Shown here piece after piece: positions 24,697 to 35,180 of a stretch of DNA of 64,000 nucleotides. The notes beneath the pieces are model-generated. The model saw only the letters and a list, made by a program, of their open reading frames with translations, searched no databases and had not been told where the DNA came from. Positions within the stretch are counted from its first letter, which is position 1, and the number at the start of each line of letters is the position of its first letter. Origin of the DNA: Ophiostoma sp. CBS 140.51 (taxonomy: Eukaryota > Ascomycota > Sordariomycetes > Ophiostomatales > Ophiostomataceae). Position numbers and translations under genes: made by a program. The stretch covers positions 351,990 through 415,989 of the forward strand of contig JANSLP010000006.1 of assembly GCA_029298735.1 (NCBI GenBank). The letters are read 5' to 3'.

Positions 24697-26235
24697 ATGA
24701 AGACCGCCGCGGGTCTCCTTACGCCGACTTCGGTCCTCGCACGGGTCTTTATCACGAACACAGGGCCACGACAGACCGGTCTCCTGGCTAGCTGCAGCTA
24801 TGCCTCGAGCTACAGCATAACGTCTACGGCGTCTACGGCGGCGACGACGACGATGACAAGGCCGTCCGACCGGTCACGGCACAGCTTAGGACCCCATCAG
24901 CAACGGCGGTGCTTCGGCAACAACAGCCGGGGAGGACCGCCACCACACGGCCGGCCAGGCAGAGGACCGCCCCGGCGCCACAACGGCCCGCCTCGTCCAC
25001 CCGGCGCTTACAATGGGCCTCCTCGGCCACCTGGCGGGCACAGTGGCCCCCCACGCGCGCACACCGGGCCGCACAGCAGACACTCCAACCCACACTTTAG
25101 CCGTTCTGGCCCGGCTTCTCATGGTGGTGGAGGAAACCCACAGTTTGGTCGTTCCGGTCCGTCTGGTGGAGGGAACCCGCAGTTTGGTGGGCGCGGGCGC
25201 CCAGAACGTCAGGATCGCTCGCAGGCACCGGCCGAAGACGAGTTCGAAGAGGAGCTTGGTGGCCGTGGACACCTTGAGCGCCAGGAACACCTGCAGGAGC
25301 GCTGGCAGGCGCAGGCACGAGACAGGGACATGCCCATCGGCCGCGGCAAGGAAGAAGACTTTTTTGGCGAGGACCTGACCACCGAAGGTAACTTGAACAC
25401 CCGATTGGGACCGAAGAAGAGGGATAAACCCAATGCGACTCCCCGTGTCAAGTTCAAGATGGCGCGTATGCCGCGCAACCAGGAGATTGAGTTTAGCCAC
25501 GTGCTGGTGCGGCATGACGATGGCACGCTGGAGTTGCCGGAGCCCCTCGACAGCGTGCTTTCGCGGCTTGACCTGCGCAAGAACTCGCTTGTCGTTGTGG
25601 CGTTGCCGGGACAGCAGGAGAAGCGCAAAAAGGGCAAGGAGGGCGAGGAGGATGAGGAGAACGAGGAGGACGAAGAGGGCGAGGTGGGCGAGGAAGGAAA
25701 GAACATCGAGGAGGGCAAAGAGGGGCAAGAGGCTGTCTCCGGTCCCGTCCCAGAACCTGTCATCGACCCAGTGGCCATGGCCGCAGCCGCCGCCGAAGCT
25801 GCCACCAAGAAAGTAGCTGATGACGAGAAGCGTGCCCTGGCCGTCAAGGCCATGCAGTCCTTCCCCGTCTGCCGCATCATCAACATCAAGAAGGAGCGCG
25901 AAGCTGAGGCCGAGCGCAAAAAGGCACAGCGCAAAAAGGTCGTCTCTTTCAAGGAGCTGGAAATGAACTGGGCCATTGACGACCACAACCTGGGCTTCCG
26001 CATGAAGAAGCTGACCGAGTTTCTGAACAAGGGCTGCCAGGTCGAGATCCGGCTGCTGCGCAAGTCAGCCAGCAAGGGCAAGAAGCAGGCGACGCCTGAC
26101 GAGGCCGAAACGTTGGTGGCCAAGATCAAGGCGACGGTGGCAGAAACGCCCGGTTCGGAATACTACAAGCCCCAGGATGGCAAAATGTTGCAGATGATGA
26201 GGATCTATGTCAAGGGCCCACCTCCCAAGAACTGA
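24697..26235 (+). CDS. Mitochondrial translation initiation factor IF-3 (Aim23-like)
   Basis: IF3 keeps mitochondrial small ribosomal subunits free and checks start-codon pairing. The 512 aa single-exon protein starts with a basic, Ser/Thr-rich, acid-poor presequence typical of matrix import. The IF3 N-domain lies around residues 255-302 and the C-domain around 415-507 (KELEMNWAIDDHNLGFRMKKLTEFLNKG, then a DGKMLQMMRIYVKG-type end). Two low-complexity inserts are unusual: a Gly/Pro/Asn/His-rich stretch (residues 78-170, with GPPRPPG repeats) and an acidic Glu/Gly block (residues 311-346) placed between the two domains, plus an Ala-rich helix. The inserts explain the length, about twice that of bacterial IF3. 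Confidence 0.85.
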   Translation: MKTAAGLLTPTSVLARVFITNTGPRQTGLLASCSYASSYSITSTASTAATTTMTRPSDRSRHSLGPHQQRRCFGNNSRGGPPPHGRPGRGPPRRHNGPPRPPGAYNGPPRPPGGHSGPPRAHTGPHSRHSNPHFSRSGPASHGGGGNPQFGRSGPSGGGNPQFGGRGRPERQDRSQAPAEDEFEEELGGRGHLERQEHLQERWQAQARDRDMPIGRGKEEDFFGEDLTTEGNLNTRLGPKKRDKPNATPRVKFKMARMPRNQEIEFSHVLVRHDDGTLELPEPLDSVLSRLDLRKNSLVVVALPGQQEKRKKGKEGEEDEENEEDEEGEVGEEGKNIEEGKEGQEAVSGPVPEPVIDPVAMAAAAAEAATKKVADDEKRALAVKAMQSFPVCRIINIKKEREAEAERKKAQRKKVVSFKELEMNWAIDDHNLGFRMKKLTEFLNKGCQVEIRLLRKSASKGKKQATPDEAETLVAKIKATVAETPGSEYYKPQDGKMLQMMRIYVKGPPPKN

Positions 26236-26848
26236 GGCGACGCTTGAAAGATGAAGACGGCAATGCAACAACTCCCTACATAAACATATAGTATATACTG
26301 TGTACGATATGAAGGAAGAAAATCAAACCAGTTTTGAATACACAGAATTTGTCATTGGAATGATACATTGTACATGAATGTTCGATAAGACTGTCGTTCA
26401 AGGCAGGTGCATGCAAAGGCACGTCGTCTGTAAAGCGGGGCGTGACTGCTGTTTTTAGGGGACTTGGGGCGCGACTTCCTAGCGCGGGGCTGCTGTGCTC
26501 TTTCCTTTCTTTTTTAATTCTTTTTTTTAGCGGGCATTTTTTCTTAATGCGTCCACTGTGCCATTCTGGTGCATTTGCATTGATGCGCATTTATGGCCAA
26601 TGACTCAGGATTCAACCAACGACCACCGGACAACGCAAAACAGCTACCAACGCGACAAACAACTTCTATACGCTTTTACCAGACAACAAAGATAGACAAC
26701 AAGCCATCTACAGCAGCACAGTCGCTTCTATTCCCATTTTTGTCGATATCGACCCCACTTGCACCTCGACCGATCCATCACCCCTCATTCGAGACGACGT
26801 CAAATTCAAGACCGGAAGGGACAACACACCACACACCCACGCTCGAGA
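26236..26848. other. Spacer and leader of eIF2B delta gene
   Basis: Nothing resembling a gene is seen. The upstream in-frame extension from 26759 does not begin with ATG. Confidence 0.5.
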
Positions 26849-28387
26849 ATGTCGACAGCACCGCCGCCTGATGCGGCCGCGGGTACCGCAAAGGCCCAGC
26901 AGAAACAGGAGAAAGCACAGCCAGCAGCACCAGCCGCAGTAGCAGCAGTAGGAGGGACAGCAGCAGCACCGGCGGCAGATGGCGCGCCCAAGAAGCTGTC
27001 GGGCGCCGAGTTAAAGGCACAGAAGCAGGCCGAAAAGGCAAAGCGGAGAGCAGCCGTCATCGCAGCCAAGGAGGCAGCAGGAGGTGTGCCACCAGCAGCG
27101 GCAGCAGCAGCAGCGGCAGCGGCAGGAGGAGGAGGAGCACAGGCCAGTGGCAGCCAGCCCAAGCAGGGCAAGGGCAAGGCCGAGGGAGGAAGTGGTGGCA
27201 GTGGCAGCAAAATCACAGGCTCGCTCCCATCAAGACCAGCTGCCGGTGGTGCATCGTCCTCTGCGGCATCAGCAGCAGCAGCCGCAACAGCAGGCCCTTC
27301 TGCCGACGCAGCTGCAGCCGTAGCAACCCCTGCCGACCGTGAAAAGGACGCCCGCAGCGGCATCCCAGAGTGCTTTAGCCACCTGCCCATGGCCAAGCGC
27401 ATCACCTTGTCTCAGGCGCACAAGGACGTCCACCCGGCTGTCTTGGCCGTCGGCCAGCAGATGGCCTCGTTCGACCTGCGCGACAACATGGCCCGTCTCG
27501 AGGCCGTGCTCGTTGCTTTCAAGAAGGTTATTGCCACCTACCAGACACCGCCCGGGAACGCCTTCTCGCGCCACTTTGTGTCGCACGTCCTCAACCCGCA
27601 GATTGAGTACCTGACCGAGTGCCGCCCCATGTGCTTCGCCATGGGCAACGGTATTCGTCTGCTCAAGGCCCGCGTGTCCCAGCTCGACCTCGATACGGAC
27701 GACGCCGATGCCATTGAGGAGCTCTGCGAGTCTATTGACGGTTTCATCCAGGAGCGCATATTTGTCGCTGCGGTCGGCATTGCCCGCGAGGCCGCGTCCA
27801 TGATCCACGACGGCGATGTCATCCTGACGTTTGGCGGCCCCCGTCTTGTGCGTGCTGCTCTCGAGCAGGCCTGGGACCGTGGTCTGCGGTTTGATTTGAT
27901 TGTCGTCAACGACCCCAGCGACCCGGCTCCCGGCCAGAGCTTGGCCAAGCAGTTCCAGCAGCGTGCCGCGGCTTCCAAGTCTTCGACGCCCGCGTACGTC
28001 ACGTATAGCCCATCGCTTGACGGTATTGACAGCCTGGTGGCACGCACATCGACGGTGCTGCTCGGTGCTGAGGCCGTCTTTGCCAACGGCGCTCTGCTAG
28101 CTCCCGCGGGTACGTGTGACGTTGCCAGTGCTGCTTCTGTCGCTGGCTGCACCACTATTGCCCTGTGCGAGACAGTCAACTTTGACCGCGATCGTGTGGC
28201 CACCGATTCCCTGGCCCACAACGAGATCGACCCGGACCGCTGCGATGGCGACGCGTTCCGTCTGCTGTTTGACACGACGCCCTCGTCGCTGGTCAGCATG
28301 CTGATATGCGAGTACGAAGAGGCGAGCGGCTTGGTGCCCGCGCACGCCATCAACCTCGTGCTGCGGACGAGAGAGGATCCTAATTAG
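26849..28387 (+). CDS. GCD2: Translation initiation factor eIF2B subunit delta
   Basis: eIF2B is the guanine-nucleotide exchange factor of eIF2; the delta subunit belongs to the regulatory alpha/beta/delta trimer that senses phosphorylated eIF2alpha. The product from ATG 26849 is 512 aa with no intron. Residues 1 to about 170 are Ala/Gly/Gln/Lys-rich low complexity containing the KLSGAELKAQKQAEKAKRRA segment common in this subunit. The conserved Rossmann-like domain follows, beginning FSHLPMAKRITLSQAHKDVHPAVL, with the family-typical LTECRPMCFAMGNGIRLLK, VILTFGG and ALLAPAGTCDVASAA segments, and ends near LVLRTRE. The frame runs further upstream but without an ATG. It converges on the complex I gene. 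Confidence 0.92.
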   Translation: MSTAPPPDAAAGTAKAQQKQEKAQPAAPAAVAAVGGTAAAPAADGAPKKLSGAELKAQKQAEKAKRRAAVIAAKEAAGGVPPAAAAAAAAAAGGGGAQASGSQPKQGKGKAEGGSGGSGSKITGSLPSRPAAGGASSSAASAAAAATAGPSADAAAAVATPADREKDARSGIPECFSHLPMAKRITLSQAHKDVHPAVLAVGQQMASFDLRDNMARLEAVLVAFKKVIATYQTPPGNAFSRHFVSHVLNPQIEYLTECRPMCFAMGNGIRLLKARVSQLDLDTDDADAIEELCESIDGFIQERIFVAAVGIAREAASMIHDGDVILTFGGPRLVRAALEQAWDRGLRFDLIVVNDPSDPAPGQSLAKQFQQRAAASKSSTPAYVTYSPSLDGIDSLVARTSTVLLGAEAVFANGALLAPAGTCDVASAASVAGCTTIALCETVNFDRDRVATDSLAHNEIDPDRCDGDAFRLLFDTTPSSLVSMLICEYEEASGLVPAHAINLVLRTREDPN

Positions 28388-28706
28388 AGCGAGTGAAGGA
28401 GGGGATAGAAAGGACGAAACAAAAAGATAGAGCGAGCAGAAGAGCAAAAGGACATGGACGGATACCTAGGAATTATATTCCTATAGGCGTTATGTAGCCA
28501 GTCAATTCAATGAGCACAGCTCAGATCAAACAAACTCCATGTGCAAGCGGCGCCAAGGTAACAGTAAATGTGATGATGAATTTGGTTCTGTCGGAAACGG
28601 GTCCCTCATACGGACGTCTCATGTGTGATGTCTTCCATGTCTTCCATGCCTTCCGGCCGTGTATGTACAGTTCTCCCCTTTCGTAGACTCCGTCTGTTGC
28701 CCCCCC
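28388..28706. other. Convergent 3' spacer
   Basis: Tail-to-tail spacer between the eIF2B delta and complex I subunit genes. I see no gene in it. Confidence 0.5.
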
Positions 28707-29034
28707 CTATGCCGTAGCAGCCGCCTGCTCTGCTGCCCGCCGTGCCCGCTTCTCCAGAATCGCCTCTTTCCGTGCCGTCAGCACCGCCGTCTGCTTGTCG
28801 TCCACACCCTGCAACCAGTAGCCGAAACCAGCGCCCGTCGCGCCAAACACGGGATACGCCCACAGCGAGCTCTTGAGGAAGAGCGGGCGCATCTCAATGC
28901 TGAGCTGTAGCGCGCGGGCGGCGACGCCTGGACGTGTTAGTACGTGATTCATCCTGCTGTTGGCCACAGCATTGTCCATAACTTGGCGGAGGTCACCTAC
29001 CAAAGCCCGTCCAGAAGATAAGCCGGTGCACCAT
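28707..29034 (-). CDS. Small complex I accessory subunit (fungal 14 kDa / NUUM-like)
   Basis: Exons 29034-29001 and 28927-28707, joined across a 73 nt intron with a CTAAC branch site, give 84 aa. Exon 1 encodes MVHRLIFWTGFG. Exon 2 continues with an IEMRPLFLKSSLWAYPVFGA segment and a Gly-rich hydrophobic stretch, then a Lys/Arg/Ala-rich coiled tail (KEAILEKRARRA). This layout recalls the small single-membrane-span accessory subunit of NADH:ubiquinone oxidoreductase described in Neurospora and Yarrowia. I recognise the pattern from memory, so the exact subunit name is uncertain, but a small mitochondrial inner-membrane protein is well supported. Confidence 0.7.
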
Positions 29035-29909
29035 GGTTGCTCAATTGGCTCGGAGCCTGTTTAGAGGAGAGATTGGAAGTTGTCCGACGGTACGTGGGAT
29101 CGTAGAAGTGGCCGAATGTGCCGTCGCGAGGATATGTTGTCGGTAGCTCGTGGTGACGTTGGACGTTGGACGTGAGGCTGTATTGCTGCGAAAGACGAGC
29201 AAATTTGGTGATGCTAAACCCGGGCGTCTCCATTGGCCCTGGGCGGTCCCGCTCTCTCCTCAGTTCTCAGTCCTCCGTCCAGCAGGCGTCTGACTGTTCC
29301 AGCATGCTCCGGAAGCTGGGTTGTTCCGTGGGTGAATTATATATTAAAAAGTGCTATTAAATTTAATTGTCACAGAATGCGCTACACCAGAATTGCACTA
29401 GCGCCAGTCCCCTGCTCGCTTCAGTCGCGACTCATTACAGCACCGTGAAGGCTGCAACGCGATATCATGAGTACTCTGTAATTTTGGAAGGGTTACACTT
29501 TCCCCAAAATCCCACCGATTCTGTTGTCGTTTGCTCCTTCCTCCTACGTTTACAACTCATGTCGACGTGAACAAACCGGAATCTCACCAACTCCTCAAGA
29601 AACTTTCTCACTTGCTCACTTTGCCCTCAATCGACACCGAAACGGCTTTTTCAACATCACAGCACAACATCTCTACCCTGCATACCTCTTCCTTCACAGA
29701 GCTTTGCAGCGTCTCGAAACCTCGAATTATCCACGTCTCCCCTTTTTTAGCCAGCAGACTGCGCCGTCTGCTGCCACGATCCAACATTTGACCTTTTCGA
29801 CTTTGACTAAACACCATGGATTGAGCCCTGAGCTCTGTTTTCTGTATTTTTTCCGCCACAGCTTTACCTGGGGCCATTGGTGCTGTCTGACCGACTGCCA
29901 TTCACAATA
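29035..29909. other. Divergent promoter, complex I subunit / Shg1 protein
   Basis: This spacer contains an AT-rich patch (29330-29370) and a long pyrimidine-rich leader before the Shg1 gene. No gene is seen. Confidence 0.45.
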
Positions 29910-32900
29910 ATGGCGCCGCCAGCCGCCATGGACGCCCAGCAGCCACTGGCGGCCGGCGCAGATCGCGAAGGAGGCTCGTCGACAGTAGCTGCTGCGGACA
30001 AGGCCTCGAGCTCGACTGCTGTGTCGCCTGCTGCTGTCCGGTCGTTCAAGGCATCGGAGCTGCCCCTGTCGTCAGCTGTGCGGTCCGCTATCGAAGGACT
30101 CGCACACACGTTCAAGAAAAAGGGTGGCTACGACTCCATCCGCAAGCAAGCATGGGAGAAGTTTGAAGCTAGTGTGAGTCGCTGGGTGTGGTATATAAAT
30201 CTTGCAACTTCTTATGCTGACCGACCTTCAGGGCTACGAAGAACAGGTCACGAAATCGATCCTCGAGGTCGCCGGCCAAGAAGTCGAACGCAACCCCTCA
30301 CAACTCTTGTCCATCGACCGCCGCAAAGCGGCTGCCCTCATCGACGGCGCCCTCGACCGCGGCGGCATCTACCAGCAAGCCCAGTCCGTCATCGAAGCCC
30401 TGATCGACTCGAGCGCCATCGAAGCCCATATCCGCGAGATCCGCCACAACGAGATCGGAGCAGCTGCCGCCGAGGAAGAGCAGACCCGTGGCTCCAAGAC
30501 AGACGAAGAGTATGCTGCCGATACCGCCGACCGTCGTGCCGAGCGCGAACGTGTGCGCCAAGAACTCCGTGAAGTCGAAGAGTTGAAGAGACGTCTCGAG
30601 CGTGAGATCCGCGAAAAGGAAGAGGCTAAGCGCCGTGAGGAGGAACGTGAGGCTCGCGAGGCCCGCCGGAAAGAAGAGCGCGAGAAGGAAGAACGCCGGG
30701 AACGCGAGAGAGAAGAGCGTCGCCGTGAGCGGGAGCTGGAACGGGAGCGGGAGCGTGAGGAGCGCGAGCGCGACCGTGAGCGCGACCGTGAACGCAGACA
30801 GAGGGACCGAGATCGGGATAGAGATCGTGATAGGGATCGGGGCCGTGACAGAAGTCGTGACCGTGAGGGCAGTCGGGATAGAGACCGTGACAGACGCAGC
30901 CGGAGCCGGGATCGGAGCCGTCTTCGGAGCCGGGACCGCCGTGACCGTAGCAGAGATCGCCGCGACCGGAGCCGCCGTCGTGACTGGGACAAGTCGCCAG
31001 ACAACAACAGCCGACGCCATCGTGACTCACGCGATCGTGACCGTGATCGTGACAGCAGCCGTCGGCGTGAGAAGCCTGGCGAGGTCAAGAAGCAGTTCTC
31101 GGGCGAGGAGCTGGAGCGGCTGGAGGAGCTGGCCATGATGGACCTGTTGCGGGAAAGCAAGTCGTCCCAGGCCGCACGGCAGCCCGAACTCGAGGTCGAC
31201 GAGACTTTGGCACCGCCACCGCGTAAGAGCATGCCTGCCTCTGCCATCCAACCGATCAAGCGGGCCTCATCATCCAAGACGTCGTCGTCTGAGAGTAAGA
31301 GACAGCCACGACAGGCGTCACCTCTGCTTTCCACCACTTCTGCCAAGGCAACAGATTCTTCTACAGCACCCAAGCTCGAGGTCAAGCTTTCCAGCAAGAC
31401 CGACGGCCGCAAAGAGTCCGTCCCAGTCATCAAGATCCATCAAGACGATAAGAACCTGGATGGATTACCTGTGGCGGTTGCAGACGAACCTATGGTCGAC
31501 GTCAAGGACAGCATTGAGGAAGTCGCCAAAGACGCCAAAGACACGCTCAAGGCCACACCCAGAGCCTCACCGAGAGACATCACGCCAACCTCAAACAAGG
31601 CGACACCTTTGGACGAGTCTTCTACTGCCGGCCGGAAGCGTCCTCGCAGTGTGTCAAAGTCAGCACGCGATCGGGACACAAGTCGCCACAGCCGTAGCCC
31701 CGAACGCAAGCGCAGCCAGCGGTCCGAGTCACGGCGCGAGAAGGAACGTGGCGATAGGAGTCGGTCACGGACACGGCGGCGTGAGCTCAGAGAAGCCAGC
31801 GTGCCCAAGGAGAAGGAGAAGGAGAAGGACCTCAAAGAGAAGGAGGTCGATGACAAGAACAAGGAAAAGGACAGAGATTCATCGGCTGTGCGGCGGGCCC
31901 GATCAACATCTCGCCGTCGCAGAGAAACCCATCGTGACCGCGACCGCGAACGCGACCGCAGTCGCAGCGACTCACGCACCAGACGCAAGGACAAGGACGT
32001 GCCTCGGGGTAGGAGCCGGACACGGTCCCGTTCGCGGTCTCGGCTGGCGTCGCGTAGGTCGCGGTCGGCTGTGCGGTCTGTTAGACGGCAGGACGATAGG
32101 GACACTAGAAACACTAGAGATGCTAGAGACACCTCCCGTCGGAGGTCGCGGTCTCGGCAACGATCTAGGTTGCGGACGACGTACCGCGATAGAAGCCGGT
32201 CGCGTCGTCCCATCGACCGTCGCCGTAGTCGGTCTGCATCGCGGTCGCGTGCGACTGCTGCCGGTACTCCAGCTGCTGCCACGCCCGCGACAGCCTCTAC
32301 ACCTGCCGCAGGTGCTACCGGCACCACCACAACCACCACAGCCCGTGCCAGCGAATCCAGAGCGCGCGACCGCCCGCGGAGCCGCAGCCGGACACCACTC
32401 GGCGCATCATCCACTCTCACCCGCCCGCCTAGCATTCTGGACAAGGACGAGTTGGAGGCATGGAAGCGCAGCGAGGTCAAGAAGCGCGAGCAGGAAGCGA
32501 AGGCCTACCTGGCGGCGCAGCGTGAAGCCAGGGAGAAGGGCCTGCCTGTGCCCGGTGTCGACGACAAGCGCAGTGCCGGTGATAGGTCGCCCGATGCCAA
32601 GCGCAAGTACGAGCCGGACGAGATCGACCGTTATGTGCCGAAGGAACGGCGGCATATCGACCGAGCTGTGTCGGGTGCAGGCGCTGTGCACGACCGTCGT
32701 GATCGCGACAGAGATCGGGATAGGGACCGGGACCCGGATCGTGACGATAAACGAGACAGAGACCGGGATGATAGACGGGACGACCGACGGGACTCGCGCG
32801 GCTATCGAAGCCGTGATGACCGTCGTGGCAGCCGTTCTAGGAGTCGAAGCCCACGTCGCGATTTCCGTGATAGAGACCGGGAGAGAGATAGATATACGTC

Positions 32901-33045
32901 TCGCCGCGATCGGAGTCGCAGTCGCGATAGAGATCGGGATAGAGACCGCGACCGGGACAGAGACAGAGACCGGGACCGCCGTGACCGTGTGCGCGACCGT
33001 AGCCGTAGTCGCAGCCGCCGTCATCGTAGCAGAAGCCGCGGATAG
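29910..33045 (+). CDS. Shg1/BOD1-domain protein with giant RD/RE/RS-rich tail
   Basis: Exons 29910-30173 and 30232-33045 (58 nt intron, GTGAGT donor) give 1025 aa. ATG 29910 is the first in-frame ATG. The N-terminal domain (about residues 40-150: KASELPLSSAVRSAIEGLAHTF, KKKGGYDSIRKQAWEKFE, then an IEALIDSSAIEAHIREIRHN end) matches the Shg1 family of the Set1/COMPASS histone H3K4 methyltransferase complex. The remaining 850 residues are low complexity: Glu/Arg heptad-like coil (170-290), Arg-Asp and Arg-Ser dipeptide runs, a central Ser/Lys/Pro region, and a second RD/RS block to the end. Such tails are typical of splicing and speckle proteins. Yeast Shg1 is a small protein, so the tail is a large filamentous-fungal extension. 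Confidence 0.85.
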
Positions 33046-33379
33046 AAAGCGCTGGCTGGTGCCAAAGAGGCGTTGATTGCCCTGGGCAAATACAGTCCAA
33101 TAAGAGTAGTCATATAAGGTGGAGGGATGGTTTTCTGTTGTAAACCTTTTGGAGCTTGGTCGCCAACTAGACTTTCTGATACCTTTTGGTAGCACTTTTT
33201 ATTCATTCAATAATTCAAAACATATTTAACTACAGCGTTACAACGTAATGTACGTCTCATTGCACTCTATTCTGCTTTTTGCAGGTCTAAACCTATCCAT
33301 CACAAATCCTCCTGGTATCATTCACTGGTATCATATGTTTATCTATTTGTTGTCCTCCCAACCTATCAGCAGAGACGAC
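33046..33379. other. Convergent 3' spacer
   Basis: AT-rich tail-to-tail spacer between the Shg1-domain and NAP-family genes. I see no gene in it. Confidence 0.5.
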
Positions 33380-34468
33380 CTACGTCCGTTGCTTCTTGGC
33401 GGGCGGGACGTCCTCGTCGTCCTCTTCATCGTCGTCCTCGGCAATGATGTCAAAGCCCTCCTCGAAGTCGGCCTCGCTCAGCGTCTCCTGTTCCTGGGCC
33501 TGGCGGAAATACTTGATGGCGTTGGGCCACACGTCCTCGGACAGAGCCAGAGCGACAGTGTCGCCGTCGGGGAAGATTTCAAACTCGTACTCCTCGTCGT
33601 CCTCGTCGTCCTCATCCTCATCCTCTTTGTCGTCCTCGTCCTCCTCGTCCTCGTCGCCGACCTTCTCGCCCTTGGCCCGCTTCTCAGCACGCTCAGCACG
33701 CTCCTTGCGCTCCTGTGCGACAGCCGCCTTGCTCTCCTCGGCGCTGATGCGGCGGCCGACGTAGCCGAACCACGCAAAGAAGCTCAGACCGCCAACGGCC
33801 GTCTTGCTCAGAGCCGCGTTGAGCTCGTCCTTGGCCTTGCTCGACTTGTCATCCGAAGAAGAAGAGGGGCCTTCCTTGTACACCTGGACGGCCAGGTCCA
33901 GCAGACCGTCCGTCAGGTCCTTGCCCTTCTTCCACTTGATGGCGACGGGCTCACTGACGAGGCCGGACCAGCTCTCGGAGCTACCATCTTTCTTTTTCTC
34001 ACCCTCCTTCGGCTCCTTGACGGGCTCGCGGCGGTACCAGAAGCGCTTCTCAATCACACGGTCCTCAAAGATGTCGTTCTCGGCAAAGGTGAAGCGGAGG
34101 GCGACGCTGCGGGGATCGCCGCCGTCGGCGACCTCGAAGCGGGTAACTTCAAAGTTCTCGAGGGCCGACAGCAGCAGGGCGCCGTCGGTGGGCTGGATGC
34201 ACTGGTCGATCTCGGGCGGTGCCTGCTCAAAGACGAGGGGCCAGAAGCCGGCGATGCGGCGGACGATTTCAGAGCGGCGCTCGTACAAAGCGCGCTCACG
34301 GGTTGCCTGCTGGGTGACTATTTTGTTAGAAGTGAACAAAACAAAAAGAAGAACGCAAAGGGGAGACCTACGCAGCTCAACGTTGTAGTCGTCAAAGTCG
34401 GCCTCGATGTCAGTCAGCTCCGAGTAGGTGACCGACGAGACGGGCGCAGCGAGTTCAGTAGGGGCCAT
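33380..34468 (-). CDS. NAP/SET-family histone chaperone (Vps75-like)
   Basis: Exons 34468-34372 and 34317-33380, with a 54 nt in-frame intron (GTAGGT donor, CTAAC branch, ATAG acceptor), give 344 aa. The unspliced frame is also open, so splicing rests on the splice signals and on the smooth helix across the joint (DYNVELLTQQATRERALYERR). The fold signature is the NAP type: a long N-terminal dimerisation helix with the RSEIVRRIAGFWPLVFEQAP segment, then the earmuff core with FTFAENDIFEDRVIEKRFWYRRE. A very acidic tail (EDEEDEDDKEDEDEDDEDD, then FEEGFDIIAEDDDEEDDED) ends in a basic KKQRT. Vps75/SET proteins bind H3-H4 and, in yeast, assist Rtt109. Which NAP paralogue this is cannot be settled here. 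Confidence 0.85.
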   Translation of the reverse strand: MAPTELAAPVSSVTYSELTDIEADFDDYNVELRRSPLCVLLFVLFTSNKIVTQQATRERALYERRSEIVRRIAGFWPLVFEQAPPEIDQCIQPTDGALLLSALENFEVTRFEVADGGDPRSVALRFTFAENDIFEDRVIEKRFWYRREPVKEPKEGEKKKDGSSESWSGLVSEPVAIKWKKGKDLTDGLLDLAVQVYKEGPSSSSDDKSSKAKDELNAALSKTAVGGLSFFAWFGYVGRRISAEESKAAVAQERKERAERAEKRAKGEKVGDEDEEDEDDKEDEDEDDEDDEEYEFEIFPDGDTVALALSEDVWPNAIKYFRQAQEQETLSEADFEEGFDIIAEDDDEEDDEDVPPAKKQRT

Positions 34469-35180
34469 TGTGAAGTGTAGGGATGAGAGTAATTGTGATA
34501 TTAAAAGTTAAGTTTGTTGTTGAAGAGAAAGAAAAGGAGAGTGTTGACAGTTGATTGCAAGAAAGAGCAAGAAGAGGAAAGAGCTCAAAAGTGCTGACCG
34601 TTTTACTTGTACAAAAAAAAAAGTTGCCGACTCCGTCCCAATTGGGAAGCTTCCCTTCTGTCTTGGCGGGAAAGAGCTCTCAGAGCTAGCGTCGGTTTCC
34701 CAGTAGAAAGAGTGGATCCGTTTCCTCTTTTCTTCCCCGTTCCTGCTTGTTTTTGGGACGAAAGATTTCTCTTCTTGCCCCCAATCCCATTAAAACCATT
34801 GGGCCCCACAGTGCCGCGCAACTGGTCTACAGCGGACACAGCGGGCAAAATTCCCTGGGAGTTGGTTAGTGCTGTTGTCTTTCCTTTTCTTCCTTTTCTT
34901 TCTTCCTTTTCTCTTTCTTCCCTTTTCTTCTGTTTTCGCCTGTGACGTTTTCAACGGTTACACGGCTGTCACCACAGAGCAACGGATGAACTCATAGTTA
35001 CACTTTAGACTTTTTCACTTTCCATCTTCTCTTCTCGTCTCTCGGTGCACATCAGTTTGTCATGAAAATCGTAATTTTGTCGATGGGTGCCGTGACTGGC
35101 GGCTATTACTGCTCTCTCAGCGAGCGTCTATCTGTAGTCAATTATAGCATTTGACCCTCATCTGTTCTTACTTTCTCGTC
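34469..35180. other. Spacer with pyrimidine tract
   Basis: It contains an A-run at 34612-34622 and a CTTTTC-rich tract at about 34875-34930. No gene is seen. Confidence 0.5.

Noticed and set aside
28707..29034. Reading the small mitochondrial gene as a mitochondrial pyruvate carrier
   Set aside because: It has one likely membrane span and a Lys/Arg-rich tail, and lacks MPC motifs; the complex I accessory subunit pattern fits better.
31460..33076. 538-codon alternative frame within the Shg1-domain gene
   Set aside because: Arises from repetitive CGN/GAY codons of the RD tail, which stay open in several frames.
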